This document shows positions 1-8,325 of a stretch of 64,000 bases of DNA, in pieces. This stretch comes from an uncultured Lachnospiraceae bacterium. Its GTDB lineage: Bacteria; Bacillota; Clostridia; Lachnospirales; Lachnospiraceae. Position numbers and translations under genes: made by a program. A model generated the notes under the pieces. It made no database searches and was not told the DNA's origin. It worked only from the letters and a program-made list of their open reading frames with translations. How positions within the stretch are numbered: the stretch's first letter is position 1; each line of letters starts with the position of its first letter. The stretch spans positions 12,173 through 76,172 of the forward strand of contig CAJUAA010000017.1 in NCBI GenBank assembly GCA_910584205.1, written 5' to 3'.

Positions 1-3000
1 CGTCCGTATAAGCTTTCAGCTCCCGTACATAGCTGCGGATCCGTTCCGCGCGCTCTTCTCCCGACACCCGATGCAGATTCAGCACCGGGAAGGGATCTCC
101 GCCGCTGACCCGGACCGCATACCGGTCGTTGGGGTCATTGCCCGTATACTGGATATACAGCGCCCCGCCCTTCTCGGTCTTCGTACTCTGAAGCTGAGGC
201 ACCGTAACCTCGTTTCGCCCGATCTTCAGCGCAACCGACTGAGACAGGGCGTTGGATTCCGCGTGCTGCTGTGTATACACCAGCTGCAGGCTGGTATTTG
301 CGCCGGTCTTCCGGCCGGGATTGCCCACATAGACGATGAGCTTCTCGCCTGCCGCCGCACTGACTCCAAGAGGCTGGCGCGCCGTCAGTCCGCCCACGCG
401 GATCCGGCTGTCCCCGGCCGCCGTAATGCCCGGGTCCACCTCTGTGACGCCGCCCAGGCCTTCTGTATTCAGAAGCACCCTGGCATTCTCCAGTTCCTTT
501 TTCAGAGCGTCATACTCCGGATGAAGCTCGCCGCACGCCGGGTCCGGCGTATTCAGCCGTTTCTCCAGCGCGTCGATCGTCTCCCTGTCCACCCCGTCCT
601 TCAGCGTGATGAACAGATCGTCCGCGTAAAGCCCCAGTATCTCATTTTCCAGGCTGTCATATTCATAAAACCGGATCTCAGAGATCGTCACCTTCAGTTT
701 GCCGGAATACTGCCCGACTCCCAGCTGGATCCTGGAGGTCCGGATCGGCTCCCGAAGCTTGACCAGATACCAGGTGCGGCTGCCGCTCCTTCTCTGGCTG
801 ATGGACACATTCTGCGCCGTCTGCCTCTGTCCGTTCTCATCCCAGTACTGCACGTTGACATATGTATAATTTCCGCTGTCCATGGGCTGCGCCAACGCGA
901 TCATACCGATCTCATAGACCGCATCCAGCTCTGCGGACACGCCCTTTCCAACGCCCGGATAGGCGCCTCCGAAATCCCAGTCATCTCTGCTGACATAGGA
1001 GGAATACTGGTTGTCAAACACTCCCAGCGCGCTTTTGCTCCCTGCGTCCAGCGGGCTGTCCACCATCACGGCGCCGCCGGCCGACGCCGACTTGATATGG
1101 CTGCTCAGCTTACCCGTGCCTCTGGAGGTATTGATCAGCCTGTATTCGGGCAGTTCCACCGGTACCAGGCCGCTGATGGTCCGGTCCGACGCCACTTTGG
1201 AACCCGGTCCCTCTCCCAGCTCATTGGTTCCGGTCACGTATACTTCGTATTCTGTATCATCCTTCAGTCCGTCCACCTGACAGGTCAGCCCGGCGATGCC
1301 GGTCAGCTTCCTGTAATCCGAAGTCCCTACCTCTCTGTAGTACAGATTAAAGCTGTCCGTATCTTTCGTTTTGCCCCAGCGTACCGTAATACACCGATAG
1401 CCGCCGGTGACATGCACATAATCCGGAGCCGGCGGTACCTTGTCGGCTTTGGGGACCGCGGTACAGCTTCCGGAATATCCGCTTTTCCACTCCCCGTTCA
1501 GAGAGCGCACTTTCACTTCGTAGACCGTATTGTTTTTCAGCTCCCGCCCGTCAAACTGAAGGACCTCCAGGGATGTCCCTGACGTCCTGCGATTCTCGGT
1601 CTTCCCGCCGCATGTAACCGCCACCTCATAGGCGGTCACGTTGACCTGTCTGGTCCAGCTCACTGTGAACGTTTTGTTGCCCGCTTCGGTTTTGACTCCC
1701 ACGGGAATATTCATCTCCGGCTCGGGAATCCTGGACGCCATCTGATTCACGAATTCCACATGGGAGATCTCCGCAAGATTTTTGGCGTTGGACGCCTTCT
1801 TGATGGTGATTGTTATTTTTTTAACAGCCACCTGGCCTCCAAGACTGATATGTATGGTGCCGTCCCCGTCCCGGGTGATCCCCAGCGCCGCATTCTGCAG
1901 GGCTGCAACCGGCGTCAGGGACTCAAAGGAAATATCCCCTGCCAGAGTCCCCTGCTCCGTCTCCACCACCACGGTCCCGCCGATCACCGCCTGTTCCTGA
2001 TTCCCGGGAGCGCCCAGGATGATCTCTTCCATCACCGGCAGCACGGCGTATTTTTCATAACTGAAAAACAGCTCTGCCGGATTCGTCTCCGACAGGACGC
2101 CGTCATTGGCAGGCCCCAGCACGATCCCGCCTTCTCCGCGCTTCAGCTCCTCCAGACTGCCTGACCGGATCTTTCCGCTCACCACGGACAGATCGGCCTC
2201 CTCCAGCGGGACAAACTGTTCCGCGGTGGCTTTGGTCCGATCCTCCATGACACTGGTCAGATAGTTCAGATCCAAAAGATCCACCGCGCCGTCTCCGTAC
2301 AGGTCGCAGTCTTCCCTGTACTGTCCGGACTCGATGGCATCCACAAGGGCATCCGCGTCCTTCTGATCCAGAACGCCGTCGCCATTGAGGTCTCCTTTCG
2401 CCAGAAGGCCCGGATGGGCCGTCGCCGTACCGATCCTGGCCTGTCCCGTATAGAGCTGGATTCTGCTTTTCAGCCCGTCCACCTGAATGGACTGGGTATA
2501 TGGAGCATAGCCGTTGCCCGACACCCGCAGTTCATAGGTTCCCGCTTCCAGATCCCGGAAGCATACGGATGCCTCCGGCGCCTCCTCCGCGTTCTTGTCC
2601 GCCGCCGCAAGCACGGCCTTCTCAGAGCCGGCGCCTGCAAGGGATACCTGGAACTCCTGCGCCTTCTGCACGGGGACTCCCGCCACGATCCGGACCTCCA
2701 CAGATCCTTTCATGGTCTCCTGGCCGCCTGTATACTCCTGAGAGCCTGATTCCGTCTTCGGCTCCTCATCCCCGCCTTCCGGTTCCGATTCCGGCGCTGT
2801 CCCGGGATTCGGCGCCGCGTCCGGTTCCGACACGGTCCCGGATCCCGGCGCTTCCCCGGTATTCGGCATCGTCCCGTCTTCCGGAGCCTCCCCAGGAGTC
2901 GGCATCTGTTCCGACTGGGGTGCCGGTTCCGACTCCGGGGCTTCCTCCGGCTCCGGCATCGCTTCCGGAGCCGCATGGCCCGCGATCCCTGCCGTGCCCC

Positions 3001-3091
3001 GGGCCGATACCGGTGCCGCACCGCCCCCGGAAGTAAAAAGGAGCGCTGCCGCAAGTATCGCTGCAAATAATCTGGAAAATCTCTTTTTCAT
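1..3091 (-). CDS. Secreted M60-like (enhancin-type) peptidase with dockerin-like and FN3 domains, partial
   Basis: The reading frame is open from the ATG at 3091 to the window edge, so about 1030 N-terminal residues are seen and the C-terminus is missing. A signal peptide (residues 1-30, KKR then a hydrophobic core ending at VSA) indicates export. A Pro/Glu-rich linker follows to about 115, then a CNA_B/SpaA-like beta domain (115-205), then a dockerin-like pair of calcium loops (DLNGDGVLDQKD and DLYGDGAVDLLD, about 220-275). Two fibronectin type III-like repeats follow, then a discoidin-like jelly-roll segment. The last part, with GEKLIVYVGNPG, a GGALYIQY strand and a VRVSGGDPFPV strand, resembles the N-terminal half of M60-like peptidases, a family that attacks mucin-type glycoproteins. 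The HExxH catalytic motif would lie beyond the edge, so activity cannot be judged. RBS-like AGGAGAAGG precedes the start. Family assignment is inference from pattern; secretion is well supported. Confidence 0.72.
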   Translation of the reverse strand, partial: MKKRFSRLFAAILAAALLFTSGGGAAPVSARGTAGIAGHAAPEAMPEPEEAPESEPAPQSEQMPTPGEAPEDGTMPNTGEAPGSGTVSEPDAAPNPGTAPESEPEGGDEEPKTESGSQEYTGGQETMKGSVEVRIVAGVPVQKAQEFQVSLAGAGSEKAVLAAADKNAEEAPEASVCFRDLEAGTYELRVSGNGYAPYTQSIQVDGLKSRIQLYTGQARIGTATAHPGLLAKGDLNGDGVLDQKDADALVDAIESGQYREDCDLYGDGAVDLLDLNYLTSVMEDRTKATAEQFVPLEEADLSVVSGKIRSGSLEELKRGEGGIVLGPANDGVLSETNPAELFFSYEKYAVLPVMEEIILGAPGNQEQAVIGGTVVVETEQGTLAGDISFESLTPVAALQNAALGITRDGDGTIHISLGGQVAVKKITITIKKASNAKNLAEISHVEFVNQMASRIPEPEMNIPVGVKTEAGNKTFTVSWTRQVNVTAYEVAVTCGGKTENRRTSGTSLEVLQFDGRELKNNTVYEVKVRSLNGEWKSGYSGSCTAVPKADKVPPAPDYVHVTGGYRCITVRWGKTKDTDSFNLYYREVGTSDYRKLTGIAGLTCQVDGLKDDTEYEVYVTGTNELGEGPGSKVASDRTISGLVPVELPEYRLINTSRGTGKLSSHIKSASAGGAVMVDSPLDAGSKSALGVFDNQYSSYVSRDDWDFGGAYPGVGKGVSAELDAVYEIGMIALAQPMDSGNYTYVNVQYWDENGQRQTAQNVSISQRRSGSRTWYLVKLREPIRTSRIQLGVGQYSGKLKVTISEIRFYEYDSLENEILGLYADDLFITLKDGVDRETIDALEKRLNTPDPACGELHPEYDALKKELENARVLLNTEGLGGVTEVDPGITAAGDSRIRVGGLTARQPLGVSAAAGEKLIVYVGNPGRKTGANTSLQLVYTQQHAESNALSQSVALKIGRNEVTVPQLQSTKTEKGGALYIQYTGNDPNDRYAVRVSGGDPFPVLNLHRVSGEERAERIRSYVRELKAYTD

Positions 3092-3134
3092 TCGTTCCTT
3101 CTCCTGTTCTGTTATCTTCTTTGACAGTGATACT

Positions 3135-3163
3135 ATTTTATTATGAACCTGCTTTTTATGCAA
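3135..3163 (-). promoter_or_regulatory. Sigma-A-type promoter of the M60-like gene
   Basis: On the minus strand TTGCAT (3158-3163) and TAAAAT (3135-3140) are separated by 17 bp, about 45 bp upstream of the ATG at 3091. Confidence 0.55.
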
Positions 3164-3220
3164 CCTGTTTTTCCAGATTCCGGATCTTCTTTTTTCACCT
3201 GACGTTCGGTTCCTGCGGCT

Positions 3221-5794
3221 CTACCTTCCGGAAACCGTGCCCACGGCCGGTATGACCGCCGCCCCCGCCATCTCCTCACAGGAAGCGTGCCGCGAAAGAA
3301 GGTCGGACAACTGTGCCATCTCCGACAGGTTTCCAAGCAGAATCACTCCGCACAGGCGGTTGTTCAGGAGATAATACTTCCGGTATTCGCCTTTCCCCAT
3401 ATCCCGGAATTCCATGGTCTTGTAGAGCAGGTTGGGATTCTTTCCGTTGTCCCCGGCGGCATAGAGCGCCGTATTCATGCCGTGGAAGGTCAGCGCCGGC
3501 TCTGAGAGCGCATATTCCCGCTCCTCTCCCGCGGCGTTGGCGCCCGCCGTCTTTCCCTGTTCCACCGCCTGAGGCCACACGCCGTAGTTCACGCCCTGAT
3601 ATTCCGCACAGTCTCCGCAGGCATAGATATCCGGCAGACTCGTCTCCATCCTGCTGTTCACCACAACGCCTCTTCCGGTCTCCAGCCCGATCTTCCGGGC
3701 CAGCGCCGTATTGGCCCTTACTCCCGCGGAGATGATGACCAGATCCGCAGGAAACCGTTCTCCATCCTCCAGCGTCACACCGTTCACATGGCTTTCTCCG
3801 TCTATGGAACTAATTCGAACATTTGTTCTTATCTCCACGCCGCATTTTCCGGCGGCCTGCTTCAGCCATTCCCCGGCGGCTTCATCCAGCTGTCTCCCCA
3901 TCAGTACGGGCGCCGCTTCCAGGACCGTCACGGCAAGCCCTGCCTTTTTCAGTTCCCAGGCCGCTTCCAGCCCCAGCACACCTCCGCCGATGACGACCGC
4001 ATCCTTTGCCGTCTCCATCTGCGCCTCCACCTTCTGTACGTCTTCCAGGCGCCGGATCGCCGTCACCTCCGGCAGGCTGCTCCCCGGGATCGGCGGGATG
4101 AAACACTCGCTTCCCAACGCGTAGATCAGTTTCGTATAGCCCACCCGGGTCCCGTCGGACAGCTCCGCTTCCTTTTCGGACGGCAGGATGTCCGTCACCC
4201 GGGTCCCGGGCGTCAGCTCGATCCGGTTCTCCCGGTACCACTCTTCCGGCACGATGGCGATCTGCTCCGCCGACAGGCCCGCAGTGATGGACTTGGTCAG
4301 CATGGGGCGGTTGTAGGAAAGATAAAGCTCCTCGTAAATCATCCGGATGCTGCCCGTCCGGTCTCTTTTCCGTATCTCCTGCGCCGCGTAGTATCCGGCC
4401 GCCCCGTTCCCCAGGATCACATACCGGTTTTCCGTATCCCGGACATACCCCGCCGCCTCTTCTTCCACAGGAACAAAATGTTCCTTTCCCACTCCGCACA
4501 CCGGACAGATTTCCAGGGACGCGTCAAAGATCTCCCCGCAGACCAGGCATTTCACCAGCTTCCCCGCCTTTTTTCCCGTCCGTCGGTCCGTCTCCTTTTC
4601 CTGCACCATACACCCGAACCGGTAGCCGTACTCATAGGCGCCCACCAGATCCGCCCTGTCCGGTTTGAAGCGCACCCGGAAGCCTTCCGCCACCTGCAGA
4701 TTCAGCTGCCTCAGCCGCTCCGTCAGATGCCCGACTCCTTCCCCGCTCCAGCCATAGCTTCCGAACGCTCCCGCGTACCTGCCGCCGTGGGTGACCGGGA
4801 ACATGGACAGGGTCAGCTCCCATATGGGCTTCAGCGCCTCCCCCAGAATCGTCGGCGTCCCCAGCAGGAATCCGTCCGCCTGCAAAAGCTCCTCCGTCAC
4901 GGCAGCCGCGTCCGCCTCCACCATGTCATAAAGTCGCACCTCCACGTCCCCGCTGTCCCGGACGCCCTCGGCGATCTTTTCCGCCAGAAGGCCCGTATAC
5001 CCATAAGCGCTCACATAGGGGATCACCACCCGTTTTCTGTCACTCTGCGCAGGCGCCTTCGACCACTCACCATACCATTCCATCACCTGCCGGACCTGGT
5101 CGCCCGTCAGCACCGGCCCATGGCCGGTACAGATCATGGAGATATCAAGAGACGCAATCCGTTCCAGCGCTTCCCGCATATATGGTTTGAACGGACCGAT
5201 GATATGGTCAAAATAATATTTTAACGCACGTTCATACTCCTCCTCGGACCGGATACCGTCGGAGACCGCCCCCGGCACGCAGTAATGGGCCCCGAAAGAA
5301 TCGCAGGTCACCAGAATCTGTTCCTCTTCGATAAAGGTATACATGGTATCCGGCCAGTGCAGATTAGGAACCGCAAGAAACTGCAGCGTCCTTTTCCCGA
5401 TGACGAGCTTCTGGCCGTCCTGAACCGGAAGGCCGGTAAAATCCCGGTTGATGATCTCCCGGAGAAACCCAAGCGCACAGGATGTTGCCAGAATCTTGAT
5501 CCCGGGATTCCGTTCCAGAAGCCGCTCCACACTCCCCGCATGGTCCGGCTCTGTATGGCTCAGCACCAGATAGTCGATGGCATCCACGTCGACGACCTCC
5601 TGCAGCATCTCCAGATACGGCTCAAAAAAACATTCCTTGGCCGTCTCAAACAGGATCGTCTGATCCCCCGTCTTCATCACATAGGAATTGTAGGTGGTTC
5701 CGAATTCCGTATACATGATAATGTCAAATACTCTCAGTTGTTCGTCCAGGATCCCGGTCCAGTAAAACCCGTCCCGCAGCTTCTCTGCTTTCAT
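3221..5794 (-). CDS. Flavodiiron protein fused to rubredoxin and NADH:rubredoxin oxidoreductase
   Basis: An 857-aa single-chain electron-transfer enzyme expected to reduce O2 to water and/or NO to N2O with NAD(P)H in the cytoplasm. Residues 1-245 are a metallo-beta-lactamase-like diiron domain: HTEPDH gives ligands H80, E82, D84 and H85, with H146 (NLHWPD), D165 (CDSFG) and H225 (TGHGP). Residues 255-390 are a flavodoxin domain (SAYGYTG FMN loop). Residues 413-440 are a rubredoxin-type centre with CLVCG and CPVCG pairs (C416, C419, C430, C433). Residues 457-800 are a pyridine-nucleotide-disulfide-type reductase with GNGAAG and GGGVLG dinucleotide motifs and the GDCAE FAD motif. This order matches the class F flavodiiron fusion known in anaerobes. 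The ATG at 5794 is preferred over the one at 5800 because AAGGAGG lies 7 bp upstream of it; the upstream ATG is almost in contact with the RBS. All visible iron ligands are intact. Confidence 0.93.
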   Translation of the reverse strand: MKAEKLRDGFYWTGILDEQLRVFDIIMYTEFGTTYNSYVMKTGDQTILFETAKECFFEPYLEMLQEVVDVDAIDYLVLSHTEPDHAGSVERLLERNPGIKILATSCALGFLREIINRDFTGLPVQDGQKLVIGKRTLQFLAVPNLHWPDTMYTFIEEEQILVTCDSFGAHYCVPGAVSDGIRSEEEYERALKYYFDHIIGPFKPYMREALERIASLDISMICTGHGPVLTGDQVRQVMEWYGEWSKAPAQSDRKRVVIPYVSAYGYTGLLAEKIAEGVRDSGDVEVRLYDMVEADAAAVTEELLQADGFLLGTPTILGEALKPIWELTLSMFPVTHGGRYAGAFGSYGWSGEGVGHLTERLRQLNLQVAEGFRVRFKPDRADLVGAYEYGYRFGCMVQEKETDRRTGKKAGKLVKCLVCGEIFDASLEICPVCGVGKEHFVPVEEEAAGYVRDTENRYVILGNGAAGYYAAQEIRKRDRTGSIRMIYEELYLSYNRPMLTKSITAGLSAEQIAIVPEEWYRENRIELTPGTRVTDILPSEKEAELSDGTRVGYTKLIYALGSECFIPPIPGSSLPEVTAIRRLEDVQKVEAQMETAKDAVVIGGGVLGLEAAWELKKAGLAVTVLEAAPVLMGRQLDEAAGEWLKQAAGKCGVEIRTNVRISSIDGESHVNGVTLEDGERFPADLVIISAGVRANTALARKIGLETGRGVVVNSRMETSLPDIYACGDCAEYQGVNYGVWPQAVEQGKTAGANAAGEEREYALSEPALTFHGMNTALYAAGDNGKNPNLLYKTMEFRDMGKGEYRKYYLLNNRLCGVILLGNLSEMAQLSDLLSRHASCEEMAGAAVIPAVGTVSGR

Positions 5795-5865
5795 AAACAT
5801 GCCTCCTTGTACTGTCTTTTACCTGCCCTTATTATATACCGGAAGCCTGTTTCCCATTCGCGGCG

Positions 5866-6579
5866 TCAGCCGTCTTTTTCCCCTTCGCTTTCCTCCAGAA
5901 GTTCCTGAAGGGCGTCATAATAAATCCTTTCCGCTTTCTTTCCCTCCTCTGTACGTTCATACGCGTAGTCCTGCCTTCGGACCGGCAGACCCCAAAACCG
6001 GCGGGCATACACGTACAGATACGTCCCGTAGTCCCTTCTGCATGCCGGATTCTCTGTCAGAAGCCGCAGAATATACGCGTCGTTGGGGCAGCCCCCTGAC
6101 AGGCAGGGAATGCAGTTGGTGTAAAGCTTGGGCAGGCCCGCGAAAAACAGCTGCAGGAAAAAGAAGCCCCCGTATCCCGGAACCGCCCTGCAAAGCGGCA
6201 GCGCGCCGGCGCATACCAGCAGATTCACAAGGATTCCTCCTGCGTTATACCGGATATACCGGATCCGCTGAAGCGACGCCGGCGCCATGACGCACTGGCC
6301 GCTTCGATCCCGCCGGACGCGAAGGCTCAGCTTCCCGTCCCCGGACGAGGCAAGACGCAGCGGACCCACCTGACAGAACACCAGTTTGTATCCGCTGCAC
6401 AGTCCTCCCAGCAGATGTCCCGTCTCATGCAGCGCCATATGGATGGCCGAGCCGCAGATCCAGAACAGGACCCACCAGAAGACCGCAGCGGGCGTAAACC
6501 CGTACAGACGGCCGATACAGGCCCCATTGACGAGGATACAGATCACCGGAGCGACCCGGTACAGCAACAGATTCCACAT
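5866..6579 (-). CDS. M50-like (site-2-protease-type) membrane metalloprotease
   Basis: A 237-aa integral membrane protein of unknown substrate. H51-E-T-G-H55 lies in a hydrophobic helix, as in the HExxH motif of M50 intramembrane proteases. The usual distal N-x-x-P-x-x-PLDGG motif is only loosely matched by NCIPCLSGGCPND around residues 155-170, so activity is plausible rather than certain. Hydrophobic segments lie near 7-25, 30-60, 110-130 and 135-155; the C-terminal 30 residues are charged. RBS GGAGGG sits 5 bp upstream of the ATG. It is the last gene in line with the 21-kb operon, 74 bp after the membrane GTPase and separated from it by a strong hairpin, so it may be co-transcribed, read at a lower level, or be an unrelated neighbour. 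Confidence 0.68.
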   Translation of the reverse strand: MWNLLLYRVAPVICILVNGACIGRLYGFTPAAVFWWVLFWICGSAIHMALHETGHLLGGLCSGYKLVFCQVGPLRLASSGDGKLSLRVRRDRSGQCVMAPASLQRIRYIRYNAGGILVNLLVCAGALPLCRAVPGYGGFFFLQLFFAGLPKLYTNCIPCLSGGCPNDAYILRLLTENPACRRDYGTYLYVYARRFWGLPVRRQDYAYERTEEGKKAERIYYDALQELLEESEGEKDG

Positions 6580-6600
6580 ATTTTCCCTCCTGATTCCGCA

Positions 6601-6630
6601 GACAGGGCGCCCTGTTGCAGGCGCCCTGTC
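6601..6630. other. Strong intercistronic hairpin without a clear T-tract
   Basis: An 11-bp perfect GC-rich inverted repeat (GACAGGGCGCC / GGCGCCCTGTC, 8-nt loop) lies between the GTPase stop and the M50 start. On the minus strand it is followed by TGCGGAATC rather than a T-run, so it is a weak intrinsic terminator. An mRNA-stability or partial-termination element is an alternative. Confidence 0.6.
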
Positions 6631-6653
6631 TCATTTTCTGTCCCCGAACGGGA

Positions 6654-8054
6654 CTATGCCGTTACCTTGATGCTGGAATCCGTCTGCTCCAGAAGCCAGA
6701 GCAGCGGGTCCACCACATGTTTCCCTTCATAGGGCTCACCCTCATGGTTGTGCCCCAGCGCGCTGCAGGTGAAATAATGCACGCTTTTGAACTTGCTCTC
6801 CGCCGTCCGGACGAAATTGCCGGCGCCGTAGTTCGTAAGGAACTCGCGGCACACTTCGTCGCGGGCGTCCATAAAGCTTTTGCACGTATCCGCATGCTCC
6901 GCCAGATACTGCTGCGCCGCCGTCTCACCCACTTTTTCTTCCAATGTGGGAACATCGGTCTTGTTGATGAGCACCGCCAGATTGCATTTGAGCATATCCT
7001 TGTCCTTTGCGCCCAGCATCTTCTCCAGATTGATCAGCATGATGTTCAGAATGTCGTCGAAATCCTTGGAGCTCGCCCCGTAGGAGTTCAGATCGATCTT
7101 ATCTTCCACCTCCATGGCAAACTGGGCCAGCGTCAGCGGGTCGATGATGAAGATGAACCCGTTGGCATAACTGTACGCCTGATTGTTCTGGAAATCACTG
7201 CTGCTGGAGAACATCTCGCCGGAAATGTCGTACACATAGATTCTCCGCCCGATCTTCTCCTTCGGCAGCTTCAGCATCATCTTATAAGCCGTCAGGGCAT
7301 TCAGCTCCGTCTTCAGAAGCCGGATTCCGCTCTTCAGGGATTTCATCGCCAGCGCGTGGTCCCTCTCGTCCGTCTCTCCGATAAATTCCATCTCCCAGCC
7401 CTGCGCCGGCGCCACGTCGCTCATCATCTGGTCAATGACCATATTGATATAGCAGGTCTTGCCCACCGACGGCCCGCCGATGACCGGGAACGCGTACTGG
7501 CGGCTTGCCGTATCGCCGGAAAGCGGGAAATCACATTCCGGACAGTACGCCTTCAGAGAACCGCGTCCGTTCAGAAACGTGGTCGGAAGCTTCTCCCCGC
7601 ACAGGCAGGTCCGCTTCAGAATCCCGTACCGGCTCGGCACCAGCGCCGTATGCTTCCGTCCGCATCCCGGACACTCATAGACCGGAATCAGGAACGACGC
7701 CTGACAGGACGGGTTGGGACACGCGTTCTTGATCTTGTTCGCAAAGATGTAGATGCGGTCCACCAGCCACAGAAGGCCGAAGCCTATGTAGATGCAGGCA
7801 AAGAAAAACAGCAGGACGCCCACATGGACGGCCGTGGTGAACGCAGTGATCATGCTCCCGAACACAAAGATCGCCATGGCCGCCACCAGATTCATGCCGC
7901 CTCCGATGGAGAAGAACCCCTTCTCCGCGGACAGGGAAAACTGACGCTTCGCCGAATCAATGTTCAGGATCCACGCATCCCTGATGGTATTCCATAAGTC
8001 TACATATCCCTTGCCAAAAAAGTAGCTTATTTTAGCAGGTTGCTCTTTCGCCAT
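6654..8054 (-). CDS. Membrane-anchored zinc-ribbon GTPase (double-GTPase/TRAFAC-like)
   Basis: A 466-aa P-loop GTPase. Two adjacent transmembrane helices (about 55-77 and 79-101) are followed by an eight-cysteine zinc-ribbon region (C112, C117, C128, C131, C150, C152, C171, C174). The GTPase domain then starts with Walker A GGPSVGKT (193-200), has a G3 motif DISG (276-279) and a canonical G4 NKTD (364-367), so GTP specificity is well supported. It resembles the double-GTPase partners that accompany GAP1 proteins in predicted conflict systems; that family link is from memory of those families, not computed. The orientation would put the zinc ribbons and GTPase on one side of the membrane, presumably cytoplasmic. 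It lies 28 bp downstream of the 70-aa membrane protein, in an operon with a second soluble zinc-ribbon GTPase and GAP1. RBS GAGGAGAG is present. Confidence 0.85.
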   Translation of the reverse strand: MAKEQPAKISYFFGKGYVDLWNTIRDAWILNIDSAKRQFSLSAEKGFFSIGGGMNLVAAMAIFVFGSMITAFTTAVHVGVLLFFFACIYIGFGLLWLVDRIYIFANKIKNACPNPSCQASFLIPVYECPGCGRKHTALVPSRYGILKRTCLCGEKLPTTFLNGRGSLKAYCPECDFPLSGDTASRQYAFPVIGGPSVGKTCYINMVIDQMMSDVAPAQGWEMEFIGETDERDHALAMKSLKSGIRLLKTELNALTAYKMMLKLPKEKIGRRIYVYDISGEMFSSSSDFQNNQAYSYANGFIFIIDPLTLAQFAMEVEDKIDLNSYGASSKDFDDILNIMLINLEKMLGAKDKDMLKCNLAVLINKTDVPTLEEKVGETAAQQYLAEHADTCKSFMDARDEVCREFLTNYGAGNFVRTAESKFKSVHYFTCSALGHNHEGEPYEGKHVVDPLLWLLEQTDSSIKVTA

Positions 8055-8082
8055 AACTCTTCTCTCCTCTTCTGTACTTTCC

Positions 8083-8295
8083 TCAGGACGCCGTCACCGG
8101 AACCCTGTTGCTGTCGATCACATTATGCTTAAAGGAAATGGCATAATTTTTCAGAGAATGGAAGCCTCCGATGAAAATCCCTCCATAGACCATAATCGCT
8201 ACAATGATCATGACAACAATTACGATCATGACAATCGCGAAGATCGCGCCGTCGTCACTGTCGTGTCCAACCAGACATTTTTTTTCTGTTAACAT
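8083..8295 (-). CDS. Small single-pass membrane protein of the GTPase operon
   Basis: A 70-aa protein with a short acidic N-terminus (CLVGHDSDDG) and one long hydrophobic helix rich in Ile, Val and Met (about residues 17-48), then a polar tail ending in SNRVPVTAS. No family is recognised. A strong RBS (AGGAGG, 9 bp before ATG) and tight packing between GAP1 and the membrane GTPase (gaps of 30 and 28 bp) argue that it is a real gene. Given the membrane-anchored GTPase just downstream, it may be a membrane partner or anchor of the complex; that is inference. Confidence 0.78.
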   Translation of the reverse strand: MLTEKKCLVGHDSDDGAIFAIVMIVIVVMIIVAIMVYGGIFIGGFHSLKNYAISFKHNVIDSNRVPVTAS

Positions 8296-8325
8296 GTTCT
8301 TAACCTCCTGTTTTTTAATTTATAG

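Noticed and set aside
71..1582. Long plus-strand open frame of 503 codons
   Set aside because: It is the antisense of the M60-like gene; composition is Arg/Leu/His-rich as expected of a shadow and there is no RBS or domain.
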